Part shown: positions 56,473 through 64,000 of the stretch, one piece after another
Layout of the letters: the number at the start of each line of letters is the position of its first letter
Numbering within the stretch: position 1 is the first letter of the stretch
DNA from: Bacillus sp. HSf4
GTDB lineage: Bacteria > Bacillota > Bacilli > Bacillales > Bacillaceae
Reading direction: 5' to 3'
Assembly (NCBI RefSeq): GCF_029537375.1
Contig: NZ_CP120679.1
Span: 3,198,501 to 3,262,500, forward strand
DNA length: 64,000 bases
Translations under genes and position numbers: made by a program
The notes under the pieces: model-generated
Databases searched by the model: none
Told to the model about the DNA's origin: nothing
The model's input: the letters and a program-made list of their open reading frames with translations, nothing else

Positions 56473-57914
56473 GACGCATCCCCCTTTATCACCCGGTCGA
56501 ATATCCGCTGATACCGCCGGGCTGATTCGGCCCAGCTCACATCCTGGGTCATCCCTTTTTGAACGATACCGTTCCACACGCCTTTTTGCCGATAAAAGAA
56601 AAGCGCCCGTTTGATCGTGTGCTTCATATCATGTGCATTAAAATGGGCAAACGTAAACCCGTTTCCTTCTCCGGTTTTCTCCTGGAAGGCCGAAACGGTG
56701 TCATTAAGGCCGCCTGTTTCCCTGACGATCGGAACCGCTCCATATTTGAGGGCGATCAGCTGCCCCAGTCCGCAAGGTTCGAATTTCGAAGGCATTAAAA
56801 ACAGATCGCTCCCGGCATAAATCTTGCGGCTCCGCTGTTCGCTGAAGCCGATGTGCGCCCTGCACTGCTCCGGATAAGCATACTCCATATAACGGAAATA
56901 GTTTTCAAATTCCGTTTCTCCCGATCCTAAAACGATCAGCTGCATCTCTTCCTCTTCAAACAGTTCATGCAAAACCCTTTTGATCAAATCAATGCCTTTT
57001 TGCTTCGTGAGCCTTGTGACCATGCCGACAACCGGAATGTCCTCCCTTTCAGGGAGACCCATCATCTGCTGTAACACGGCTTTGTTTTTCCGTTTACCTG
57101 CGCGATTTTCCGCGTCATAATGATAATCGATGTCCGGATCGTACAATGGATCATAAACGGATTCATCAATTCCATTTAAAATGCCTGTGAGGACATGCCG
57201 CCTTTCGGAGAGGACGCCTTCAAGCCGCTCGCCGTAATAAGGTGTGAGGATTTCATCGCGATATGTCGGACTGACCGTTGTCACTTGATCCGCCGCAATA
57301 ATCCCCCCTTTCATGTAATTGACATTCCCATAAAACTCAAGCGTTTCTGGGGTAAAATGGGGAAAATCAAGGCCGAGCAGATCGCTGACGGCCTCCTTCG
57401 GAAAAATTCCTTGAAATTGGAGATTATGAATTGTAAAAACGGTTTTCATGTTTTGATAAAAAGGCCTTTTTCCGTAGTCTTCTTTTAATAAATAATTGAT
57501 CATGGCCGCATGCCAATCATGGGTATGAATTACATCAACAGCCATATCAAGCGTGTACAAAGCTTCTAAAACGGCTCGCGAAAAAAAGGCGAACCGCTCC
57601 CCGTCATCATCATGACCGTAAAGTGTATCCCGCTTAAAGTAATATTCATTGTCTATAAAATAATAAGACACGCCGTCATGCTCCAAAACTTCGATGCCGC
57701 AATACTGCCTGCGCCAGCCGACGGAAACCTCGCACTCGGCGATTTTGGCCATCCTTTTTCTGAAGCCTTCGGCAATCAAACTGTATTTGGGCATGATCAC
57801 GGCCGTCTCAATCCCTAAAAGGGAAAGCTCCTTCGGCAGCGCTCCGGCTACATCGGCGAGCCCCCCGGATTTCACAAACGGCGCACACTTTGACACAGCG
57901 GATATGATCTTCAA
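56433..57914 (-). CDS. glgA: Glycogen synthase
   Basis: 493 residues. GT5 family with the ADP-glucose binding KSGGLADVAGALPKEL near the N-terminus, HDWHAAMINYLL, and PSKFEPCGLGQLIALKYG carrying the catalytic E-x7-E motif. The C-terminal ~10 residues extend beyond the glgP start, creating a 40-nt overlap. It adds glucose from ADP-glucose to glycogen. Confidence 0.95.
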   Translation of the reverse strand: MKIISAVSKCAPFVKSGGLADVAGALPKELSLLGIETAVIMPKYSLIAEGFRKRMAKIAECEVSVGWRRQYCGIEVLEHDGVSYYFIDNEYYFKRDTLYGHDDDGERFAFFSRAVLEALYTLDMAVDVIHTHDWHAAMINYLLKEDYGKRPFYQNMKTVFTIHNLQFQGIFPKEAVSDLLGLDFPHFTPETLEFYGNVNYMKGGIIAADQVTTVSPTYRDEILTPYYGERLEGVLSERRHVLTGILNGIDESVYDPLYDPDIDYHYDAENRAGKRKNKAVLQQMMGLPEREDIPVVGMVTRLTKQKGIDLIKRVLHELFEEEEMQLIVLGSGETEFENYFRYMEYAYPEQCRAHIGFSEQRSRKIYAGSDLFLMPSKFEPCGLGQLIALKYGAVPIVRETGGLNDTVSAFQEKTGEGNGFTFAHFNAHDMKHTIKRALFFYRQKGVWNGIVQKGMTQDVSWAESARRYQRIFDRVIKGDASCSRAKTALNNAF

Positions 57915-58948
57915 GAGTTCATCAGCGCTCCTTGCACAGCTCCTTTTTTCAAAACGAACGGAAGGTCCAAAGTCCCCGACATTTCGATACGCTGGCCGAT
58001 TTTGACGTCTTTGTCACAGATGACATTTTCTAAGCGGCAACCTTCGCCAATCTGTGTTTTTTGCATAATGATGCTGTTTTTAATTTTTGTTCCTTTGCCG
58101 ACATAAACCCCCCGGAACAGGATGGAATTCTCGACTTCCCCTTCAATAACACAGCCGTCTGCAATGATCGATTGCTTCACACTGCCGGTTTTCGAATACT
58201 TCACTGGAGGTTCATTTTTCATTTTTGTAAAAACGGGGCGATCCATATGAAAAACCTGCCGCCAACACGCGGGATCAATCAGTTTCAGGCTGTGCAACAA
58301 ATAGTTGTCCGGCGTATCGATAACAGCGGTATATCCCGAATGCTCATACCGGCTGACTGAAAGTGATTCCCGCTCTTTATTGACAGCTTCTGCAAACGAG
58401 TTCAGCCCTGTTTCCCGATGGCCCTCAATCAATTCTTTCAATCGTTTTTTGGCGATGACATACATATCAAGAGGCTTTCCCTCCTGGCAAATTTCAGTCA
58501 GATCACAGCCGGATTCCAGATGCCTTTTCAATACATGTTCAAAAGGAATTTGACAGACTGTATAGCTGTTTGTGATGACGGCAAATTGCTGGCTGCTTCT
58601 TTCTAAATAATCGAGATGCTCGAAAAACATCGGAAACGAGCCAAGCCCGGCCTTATCGTCATGGGGAAGTGAAGAAGGCAGAAAAAACAAACCGTCTTTT
58701 TTTCGGTGCAGATCCCACTCTTTCCCAGATCCCAAATGATCCATCAACGAACGGTACGGAGGCTTTGAAAATACCGCAACACTCCGAATTCCGGAATTGA
58801 CCATGGATGAAAGGATAAAATCGATCAGCCGGTATCTCCCGGCAAACGGGACGGCTCCGATGGAACGGCAGGCCGTTAAATCCTGAAGAGACTGCTGGTT
58901 AAAAGCGGTGTCAATCATTCCCAGTATTTGTTTATTCATTGGCATCAT
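57911..58948 (-). CDS. glgD: GlgD, ADP-glucose pyrophosphorylase second subunit
   Basis: 345 residues, a nucleotidyltransferase relative of GlgC with left-handed beta-helix C-terminus. The catalytic N-terminal GGxGxRL loop is missing, replaced by LGMIDTAFNQQSLQDLT, as in other GlgD proteins that modulate GlgC rather than catalyse. Three ATG codons at 58948, 58945 and 58939 compete. The spacing from AGAGG favours the second. It overlaps glgA by 4 nt. Confidence 0.93.
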   Translation of the reverse strand: MMPMNKQILGMIDTAFNQQSLQDLTACRSIGAVPFAGRYRLIDFILSSMVNSGIRSVAVFSKPPYRSLMDHLGSGKEWDLHRKKDGLFFLPSSLPHDDKAGLGSFPMFFEHLDYLERSSQQFAVITNSYTVCQIPFEHVLKRHLESGCDLTEICQEGKPLDMYVIAKKRLKELIEGHRETGLNSFAEAVNKERESLSVSRYEHSGYTAVIDTPDNYLLHSLKLIDPACWRQVFHMDRPVFTKMKNEPPVKYSKTGSVKQSIIADGCVIEGEVENSILFRGVYVGKGTKIKNSIIMQKTQIGEGCRLENVICDKDVKIGQRIEMSGTLDLPFVLKKGAVQGALMNS

Positions 58949-58975
58949 CCGCCTCTCCCAGTTGATTAGACAACT

Positions 58976-60106
58976 TTATGATTTTCTATATAGTCCTCGG
59001 TGATAAGCCAGAACCCCGCCACTTTTACAGCTTGCGCGAAAACCGTCAGGAATCCTCACCCCTGCCGGAACAATCGCATTTTTTATTTCAACATGGTCTC
59101 CGATTTCCGCGTCATGCATAATGACCGAATGTTCCACTTTGGAATGCCGGCCGATCTTGACCCCTTGAAAAATAACCGAGCGGCGGACTGCTCCATAAAC
59201 GGCGCAGCCTTCACTGATGAGCGATTCTTTGACATCCGCCTGATCGGCGATAAACTGGGGCGGAAGGTTGGGCGCAACCGAGTAAATGCGCCAGTTCCGT
59301 TCAAACAAATCGAGCGCAGGATTGTCTCCAAGCAGATCCATGTTGGCCTGCCACAAACTCTCGACCGTCCCGACATCCTTCCAGTAGCCTTGAAACGGAT
59401 AAGCGCTCAGCTTCTTTTCTTCCTGAAGCAGGGCGGGAATGATATCCTTGCCGAAATCATGGCTTGAATCAGGATTGATCTCATCTTTTTCCAACGCTTC
59501 TTCAAGCACACTCCATTTAAAAATATAGACGCCCATCGAAGCCAAATTGCTTTTCGGATATTTCGGCTTTTCCTCAAAAGATGTGATATCCAGCCGGTCG
59601 TTTGTGTGAAGAATGCCGAAACGTCCGGCCTCAGCCCAATTGACCTCAATGACAGCAATGCTGGCATCCGCCTCTTTTTCAATATGGTACTCAAGCATCT
59701 TTCCGTAATCCATTTTGTAGATGTGATCCCCGGATAAGATCAATACATGGTCAGGCTGGCGCTCTTTTAAAAAGTGGCGGTTTTCGTATATGGCGCTCGC
59801 CGTCCCTTTATACCACTTGACTTCAGATGCTTCGGCATAAGGGGATAAAATGGCGACTCCGCCGTTATTCCGGTTCAGATCCCATGTTTCGCCTATACCG
59901 ATATATGAGTTCAATAAAAGCGGCTGATATTGAGTCAGGACACCGACATGATGAATGCCGGAATTTGCACAGTTGCTGAGGGCAAAATCGATGATTCTGT
60001 ATTTCCCGCCAAATGGAACGGCAGGTTTTGCCACATGCTTAGTCAAATCGCTCAGCCTGCTTCCTTTGCCGCCCGCCAAAAGCATGGCCACACACCGTTC
60101 TTTCAT
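58976..60106 (-). CDS. glgC: Glucose-1-phosphate adenylyltransferase
   Basis: 376 residues from ATG 60106 (GGGGGA upstream). Catalytic loop [14 protein letters not shown], glucose-phosphate lysine region [10 protein letters not shown], and [10 protein letters not shown]. It forms ADP-glucose, the rate-limiting donor of glycogen synthesis. It overlaps the 3' end of glgB by 68 nt, unusually long, so the start is checked by the conserved N-terminus [12 protein letters not shown]. Confidence 0.95.
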   Translation of the reverse strand: MKERCVAMLLAGGKGSRLSDLTKHVAKPAVPFGGKYRIIDFALSNCANSGIHHVGVLTQYQPLLLNSYIGIGETWDLNRNNGGVAILSPYAEASEVKWYKGTASAIYENRHFLKERQPDHVLILSGDHIYKMDYGKMLEYHIEKEADASIAVIEVNWAEAGRFGILHTNDRLDITSFEEKPKYPKSNLASMGVYIFKWSVLEEALEKDEINPDSSHDFGKDIIPALLQEEKKLSAYPFQGYWKDVGTVESLWQANMDLLGDNPALDLFERNWRIYSVAPNLPPQFIADQADVKESLISEGCAVYGAVRRSVIFQGVKIGRHSKVEHSVIMHDAEIGDHVEIKNAIVPAGVRIPDGFRASCKSGGVLAYHRGLYRKS

Positions 60107-61976
60107 CTCTTTTTCCCCCTCTCTTTTTGACCGCCCTGAGAATCGAGATCCCAAGCGGAGGGACAGTCATGCTGATACAGTATGGCTTGCCGTGCAGGCC
60201 GTTTTTTTGTGCCTGAAGAGCCCTTCTGTTGATTTGATGTGAACCGCCGTAGGCTTGATGATCACTGTTTAAAATTTCAACGTACTCCGTTTGAAAAGGG
60301 ACGCCGATCCGATATCCGTGGTAGGCGGCGGGTGTAAAATTGCAAACGGCAATCAGCGCTTCATTCGGCTTTTTTCCGTAGCGGATAAAAGAGACCACCG
60401 ATTGTTCGGCATTATGGACATCAATCCATTCAAAACCTTCCGGACGATGATCATTTTCATAAAGAACCCTGCTTTTTTTATAGATGTGAAAAGCATCTTT
60501 GGCGAAGTTCCTCGCCTTTTGATGCATGTCAAAGCCGTCTAAAAACCAATCAAGCTGTCCATCATCCTTCCATTCATCAAATTGGGCGAACTCACCGCCC
60601 ATAAAGAGAAGCTTTTTTCCGGGGTGGGCAATGAAAAATCCGATCAGCAGGCGGTATTGAGCGAACTTTTGCCAATAATCGCCCGGCATTTTATGAAGCA
60701 AAGACCTTTTACCGTAAACCACTTCATCATGGGAAAACGGCAGGATGTAATTTTCAGAGTAGGCGTACATTAAGGAGAAAGAAACAAGATGATGCAGATG
60801 CTTTCTTTGTTCTGGAGAAGCTTCCATATAGGTTAAAATGTCATTCATCCAACCCATATTCCACTTATAGTTGAATCCGAGACCGCCTTCATATGTCGGA
60901 TGCGTTACCTTCGGCCAGTCTGTGGAATCCTCAGCCATCATCAAAAAGTGCGGATCTTTGGCAAAAACCTGTTCATTCAAGGTTTGGATCAATTCGATCG
61001 CATAGCGGTTGGCTTCAGGCTGAGGGCGGTTTGGCCAATATAGGAGGTTTGCAACAGCATCGACTCGAAAACCATCTATATGATACATCTCGATCCAATA
61101 CAACGCATTGGATATTAAAAAACTGTGAACTTCCCGCTTTCCGAGGTCAAAATTCGCGGTCCCCCATTCCCGGTTTTCCCTGTCATGCTCATGGATATAT
61201 TCATATAGAGGCAGACCGTCGAATAAATACAAGCCGTGCTCATCCTTGCAGAAATGGCCGGGGACCCAATCGAGAATGACGCCGATGTCATGCTGATGGG
61301 CTTGATCGATAAAATACATGAGATCATGCGGTTTTCCATATCTGCTCGTCGGACTGTAATATCCCGTTGTCTGATAACCCCATGAACGGTCCAAAGGGTG
61401 TTCCGTCAGCGGCATCAGCTCAATATGCGTAAATCCATGCTCTTTCACATAAGGGATGATCATGTCGCTCATTTCCCGATACGTAAAAAAGCTCCCATCG
61501 GCTTTCTTTTTCCACGAACCAAAGTGAAGTTCATAGATGGAAACCGGTTTTTCATAAACTGGTTTCCGCCTTTTCTTCTTCCGCCATTGATGATCATTCC
61601 ATGCGAACTCCGGAAATCGGTAAGTAACAGATGCGGTCTTCGGTCTGACTTCAGAAAGAAATGCGTAAGGATCGCATTTCAGCTTTGATTCATTTGCCGC
61701 CGTGATGATTTCATATTTGTAAAGCTCCCCTTCTTCAAGCCCGGGTATAAACAATTCCCATACTCCTTGCCGGTTCACCCTTTCCATTCGATGCGCCAAA
61801 CCGACCCAGTCGTTAAACGTCCCCACGATTCGGACTTCTTTGGCATGAGGAGCCCAAACGCAGAACCTGAAGCCCTTTTGGCCGTCCTGCTCTGCCTGAT
61901 GAGCGCCAAACAGCCTGTAGCCTTCGAAAAGACGGCCTTCATGAAACAGGTGCATTTCAAATTCTGCGGCGCTCAC
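60039..61976 (-). CDS. glgB: 1,4-alpha-glucan branching enzyme
   Basis: 645 residues from GTG 61976, six bases after AAAGGAG. The upstream GTG at 61985 overlaps that site. CBM48 domain then GH13 barrel with [14 protein letters not shown], the nucleophile in [13 protein letters not shown], the acid in [10 protein letters not shown], and [14 protein letters not shown]. First gene of glgBCDAP. The C-terminus runs into glgC. In B. subtilis the operon is made in the mother cell under sigma-E. I could not pick out such a promoter with certainty. Confidence 0.95.
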   Translation of the reverse strand: MSAAEFEMHLFHEGRLFEGYRLFGAHQAEQDGQKGFRFCVWAPHAKEVRIVGTFNDWVGLAHRMERVNRQGVWELFIPGLEEGELYKYEIITAANESKLKCDPYAFLSEVRPKTASVTYRFPEFAWNDHQWRKKKRRKPVYEKPVSIYELHFGSWKKKADGSFFTYREMSDMIIPYVKEHGFTHIELMPLTEHPLDRSWGYQTTGYYSPTSRYGKPHDLMYFIDQAHQHDIGVILDWVPGHFCKDEHGLYLFDGLPLYEYIHEHDRENREWGTANFDLGKREVHSFLISNALYWIEMYHIDGFRVDAVANLLYWPNRPQPEANRYAIELIQTLNEQVFAKDPHFLMMAEDSTDWPKVTHPTYEGGLGFNYKWNMGWMNDILTYMEASPEQRKHLHHLVSFSLMYAYSENYILPFSHDEVVYGKRSLLHKMPGDYWQKFAQYRLLIGFFIAHPGKKLLFMGGEFAQFDEWKDDGQLDWFLDGFDMHQKARNFAKDAFHIYKKSRVLYENDHRPEGFEWIDVHNAEQSVVSFIRYGKKPNEALIAVCNFTPAAYHGYRIGVPFQTEYVEILNSDHQAYGGSHQINRRALQAQKNGLHGKPYCISMTVPPLGISILRAVKKRGGKRDERTVCGHAFGGRQRKQAERFD

Positions 61977-62049
61977 ACGCGTCACTCCTTTCTGCCACTA
62001 TATTTAAAGATTACTCATTTATTCGCAGAAAATGGCTGTTTCCCTTTTG

Positions 62050-62063
62050 TGAAAGCGCTTCTT
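62050..62063 (-). promoter_or_regulatory. Candidate cre (CcpA) site upstream of glgB
   Basis: The element GAAAGCGCTTC is palindromic about the central CG. One half matches the cre consensus TGWAANCGNTNWCA perfectly, the other only partly (11 of 14 overall). It is 74 bases ahead of the glgB start. Weak evidence for catabolite control of glycogen genes. Confidence 0.3.
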
Positions 62064-62106
62064 TTTATTGACAAAATTCAACAATGACTTCGAATTGCAG
62101 CACATA

Positions 62107-62140
62107 TTAAAAACCCCTGCATCAAAAAGATGCAGGGGTT
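62107..62140 (-). terminator. Terminator of the trnB-type tRNA operon
   Basis: On the minus strand AACCCCTGCATC-TTTTT-GATGCAGGGGTT plus a T run, just past tRNA-Glu. Confidence 0.9.
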
Positions 62141-62151
62141 TCAAGTGATGA

Positions 62152-62223
62152 TGACCCGTACGGGATTCGAACCCGTGTTACCGCCGTGAAAGGGCGGTGT
62201 CTTAACCACTTGACCAACGGGCC
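62152..62223 (-). tRNA. tRNA-Glu (UUC)
   Basis: 72 nt cloverleaf with anticodon TTC in loop CTTTCAC. 3' CCA not encoded. Last gene of the tRNA operon. Confidence 0.95.
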
Positions 62224-62233
62224 TTATTGAAAA

Positions 62234-62324
62234 TGGCGGAGAAGGAGGGATTTGAACCCTCGCGCCGCTTACGCGACCTACACCCTTAGCAGGGGCGCCT
62301 CTTCAGCCACTTGAGTACTTCTCC
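62234..62324 (-). tRNA. tRNA-Ser (GCU)
   Basis: 91 nt with the long variable arm of serine tRNAs. Anticodon GCT in CTGCTAA. CCA encoded. Confidence 0.95.
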
Positions 62325-62327
62325 AGA

Positions 62328-62402
62328 TGGCTCCACAGGCAGGATTCGAACCTGCGACCGATCGGTTAACAGCCGATAGCTCTACCACTGAGCTACTGTG
62401 GA
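62328..62402 (-). tRNA. tRNA-Asn (GUU)
   Basis: 75 nt, anticodon GTT in CTGTTAA, CCA encoded. Confidence 0.95.
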
Positions 62403-62406
62403 ATCA

Positions 62407-62483
<77 letters not shown>

Positions 62484-62495
62484 ATGATATGCAAA

Positions 62496-62569
62496 TGGAG
62501 CGGGTGATGGGAATCGAACCCACGACATCAGCTTGGAAGGCTGAGGTTTTACCACTAAACTACACCCGC
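62496..62569 (-). tRNA. tRNA-Gly (UCC)
   Basis: 74 nt, anticodon TCC in CTTCCAA, CCA encoded. Confidence 0.95.
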
Positions 62570-62577
62570 ATTTCGCA

Positions 62578-62654
62578 TGGGGCGGTTGATGGGAATCGAA
62601 CCCACGAATGCCAGAGCCACAATCTGGTGCGTTAACCACTTCGCCACAACCGCC
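62578..62654 (-). tRNA. tRNA-His (GUG)
   Basis: Includes the extra 5' G(-1) that pairs with discriminator C, the histidine identity element. Anticodon GTG in TTGTGGC, CCA encoded. Confidence 0.95.
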
Positions 62655-62677
62655 GCAATATATAATTGTTAACAAGG

Positions 62678-62750
<73 letters not shown>

Positions 62751-62758
62751 TTGATAAA

Positions 62759-62835
62759 TGGCGGTCCGGACGGGACTCGAACCCGCGACCTCCTGCGTGA
62801 CAGGCAGGCATTCTAACCAACTGAACTACCGGACC
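62759..62835 (-). tRNA. tRNA-Asp (GUC)
   Basis: 77 nt, anticodon GTC in CTGTCAC, CCA encoded. Confidence 0.95.
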
Positions 62836-62856
62836 ATTTTGGCAATGAATTTAAAT

Positions 62857-62934
<78 letters not shown>

Positions 62935-62949
62935 GCGATAAAATATGTA

Positions 62950-63042
62950 TGGCGGAGGAAGAGGGATTCGAACCCCCGCGGGCTTTGACACCCCTGTCGG
63001 TTTTCAAGACCGATCCCTTCAGCCAGACTTGGGTATTCCTCC
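62950..63042 (-). tRNA. tRNA-Ser (UGA)
   Basis: 93 nt with long variable arm, anticodon TGA in CTTGAAA, CCA encoded. Confidence 0.95.
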
Positions 63043-63050
63043 GTAATAAA

Positions 63051-63127
63051 TGGTGGACCTTGTAGGACTCGAACCTACGACCGGACGGTTATGAGCCGTC
63101 TGCTCTAACCAACTGAGCTAAAGGTCC
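63051..63127 (-). tRNA. tRNA-Ile2 (CAU, lysidine-type)
   Basis: Anticodon CAT, but the acceptor GGACCTT ... AAGGTCC carries the C4-G69 and C5-G68 pairs read by TilS. The body matches the B. subtilis trnB minor isoleucine tRNA. C34 should become lysidine to decode AUA. CCA encoded. Confidence 0.8.
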
Positions 63128-63132
63128 TTTAA

Positions 63133-63206
63133 TAGCGGCGGAGGGGATCGAACCCCCGACCTCACGGGTATGAACCGTACGCTCTAGCCAGCTGAGCTAC
63201 GCCGCC
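63133..63206 (-). tRNA. Elongator tRNA-Met (CAU)
   Basis: 74 nt, anticodon CAT in TTCATAC, acceptor GGCGGCG with a G1-T72 pair as in B. subtilis elongator methionine tRNA. CCA not encoded. Confidence 0.85.
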
Positions 63207-63236
63207 ATGATCAATATGAATATAGAGATAACAAAG

Positions 63237-63309
63237 TGGAGCCTAGCGGGATCGAACCGCTGACCTCCTGCGTGCAAAGCAGGCGCTCTCCCAGCTGAGC
63301 TAAGGCCCC
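63237..63309 (-). tRNA. tRNA-Ala (UGC)
   Basis: 73 nt, anticodon TGC in TTTGCAC. CCA not encoded. Confidence 0.95.
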
Positions 63310-63317
63310 AAAAAGAA

Positions 63318-63391
63318 TCGGGAAGACAGGATTCGAACCTGCGACCCCATGGTCCCAAACCATGTGCTCTACCAAGCTGAGCTACTTCCCG
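63318..63391 (-). tRNA. tRNA-Pro (UGG)
   Basis: 74 nt, anticodon TGG in TTTGGGA. CCA not encoded. Confidence 0.95.
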
Positions 63392-63400
63392 TTGTTATAA

Positions 63401-63477
63401 TGGCGCGCCCGAGAGGAGTCGAACCCCTAACCTTTTGATCCGTAGTCAAACGCTCTATCCAATTGAGCTACGGGCGC
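63401..63477 (-). tRNA. tRNA-Arg (ACG)
   Basis: 77 nt, anticodon ACG (A34 to be deaminated to inosine) in CTACGGA, CCA encoded. Confidence 0.95.
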
Positions 63478-63480
63478 ATA

Positions 63481-63510
63481 TCCTGTGTGTCTGCCAATTC
63501 CACCAACCTG
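63481..63510 (-). pseudogene. Truncated tRNA-Leu (UAA) relic
   Basis: On the minus strand GGTTGGTGGAATTGGCAGAC followed by ACACAGGA is the D-arm and first half of the anticodon stem of the tRNA-Leu(UAA) found at this position, between Gly and Arg, in B. subtilis trnB. The anticodon loop, variable arm, T arm and acceptor are gone, and tRNA-Arg follows four bases later. The 5' acceptor strand has also decayed. Confidence 0.7.
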
Positions 63511-63524
63511 GATCGGATGGTTGA

Positions 63525-63596
63525 AGCGGAAGACGGGATTCGAACCCGCGACCCCCACCTTGGCAAGGTGGTGTTCTACCACTGAACTACTTCCGC
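63525..63596 (-). tRNA. tRNA-Gly (GCC)
   Basis: 72 nt, anticodon GCC in TTGCCAA. CCA not encoded. Confidence 0.95.
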
Positions 63597-63612
63597 ATAA
63601 TATAATTGGCGA

Positions 63613-63696
63613 TGCGGATGAAGGGACTCGAACCCCCACGTCTGTAAAGACACTAGAGCCTGATTCTAGCGCGTCTGCCAATTCCGCCACATCCGC
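63613..63696 (-). tRNA. tRNA-Leu (CAG)
   Basis: 84 nt with long variable arm. Anticodon stem CTAGA/TCTAG encloses loop ATCAGGC, giving CAG. CCA not encoded. Confidence 0.92.
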
Positions 63697-63703
63697 ATAA
63701 AAA

Positions 63704-63779
63704 TGGTGAGCCATGAAGGACTCGAACCTTCGACCCTCTGATTAAAAGTCAGATGCTCTACCAACTGAGCTAATGGCTC
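63704..63779 (-). tRNA. tRNA-Lys (UUU)
   Basis: 76 nt, anticodon TTT in CTTTTAA, CCA encoded. Confidence 0.95.
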
Positions 63780-63849
63780 TAAGACATTCTTAGATAAAAG
63801 CCGTTGATTTTCTTCTTTTCAGCAACTTTTATATTATATCATAAATTGA

Positions 63850-63925
63850 TGGTGCCGGCAAGAGGACTTGAACCCCCAACCTACTGATTACGATTCAGTT
63901 GCTCTACCAATTGAGCTACACCGGC
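63850..63925 (-). tRNA. tRNA-Thr (CGU)
   Basis: 76 nt. Anticodon stem ACTGA/TCAGT encloses ATCGTAA, giving CGT. CCA encoded. The 70 bases between it and tRNA-Lys hold nothing I recognise. Confidence 0.92.
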
Positions 63926-63939
63926 CCATTCAATATGAA

Positions 63940-64000
63940 TGGTGGAGGATGACGGGCTCGAACCGCCGACCCTCTGCTTGTAAGGCAGATGCTCTCCCAG
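63940..64000 (-). tRNA. tRNA-Val (UAC), cut by window end
   Basis: The 3' part, through the anticodon TAC (loop CTTACAA) into the D arm, is present. The 5' end lies beyond the window. CCA encoded. The operon therefore continues upstream. Confidence 0.9.

Noticed and set aside
63427..63714. 95-residue minus-strand ORF and 71-residue plus-strand ORF at 63485-63700
   Set aside because: Both lie across tRNA-Arg, Gly and Leu genes and have no ribosome site or protein-like composition.

Overview
The window is chromosomal DNA from a Bacillus of the licheniformis / paralicheniformis group. Its gene order follows the B. subtilis 168 chromosome from the ytr operon to the trnB tRNA operon (ytrFE(C/D)BA, ytzC, ytqAB, ytpBA, ytoA, asnB, metK, pckA, ytmBA, ytlACD, ytkD, ytkC, dps, ytkA, luxS, yidD, ytiB, rpmE2, ythAB, menCEBHDF, menA, yteA, glgPADCB, trnB). 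There are local replacements, and protein lengths match the subtilis orthologues closely. The species call is inference from synteny and similarity.

Layout. 1-5.5 kb: a coiled-coil membrane protein, then the ytr operon, an ABC system controlled by the GntR repressor YtrA and known in B. subtilis to respond to lipid II-binding antibiotics. 5.6-18.4 kb: a block inserted between ytrA and ytzC that carries a complete class II lantibiotic locus. It has two tandem genes for an identical salivaricin A-like precursor, a LanM synthetase, a LanT protease/exporter, a membrane thioredoxin-like protein and a VKOR-type oxidase. It also has a BceAB-type resistance ABC transporter and a LanFEG immunity ABC transporter. 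18.4-36 kb: radical-SAM/methyltransferase tRNA modification pair, ytpB/ytpA, a gamma-carbonic-anhydrase-like protein, a PAP2/glycosyltransferase pair, asnB, metK with a SAM-I riboswitch, pckA with CcpN boxes, a DAACS transporter, and the ytl ABC importer. 36-44.4 kb: Dps, LuxS, YidD, carbonic anhydrase, a Zur-regulated orphan ZnuA with RpmE2, and a second cytochrome bd-type oxidase. 44.5-53.2 kb: menaquinone biosynthesis (divergent menFDHBEC and menA). 53.2-62 kb: yteA and the glycogen operon glgBCDAP. 62.1-64 kb: 20 tRNA genes (the last one cut by the window edge) plus a relic of a tRNA-Leu gene.

The main discovery candidate is the lantibiotic. Its core peptide has the last 14 residues of salivaricin A and all three expected lanthionine rings. 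It has five cysteines but only three Ser/Thr acceptors, so two N-terminal cysteines (positions 3 and 7 of the predicted core) are left over. The same operon encodes a membrane thioredoxin-fold protein with a CxxC site and a VKOR oxidase, so a disulfide plus three thioether rings is the natural prediction. The immunity operon lanFEG starts behind a promoter with a perfect AGTGTA-N13-TACACT inverted repeat, the YtrA operator. A near-identical promoter/operator drives ytrG-ytrA. The immunity genes therefore appear to have been captured by the host's cell-envelope antibiotic sensor, and no LanRK or BceRS two-component system is present in the block.
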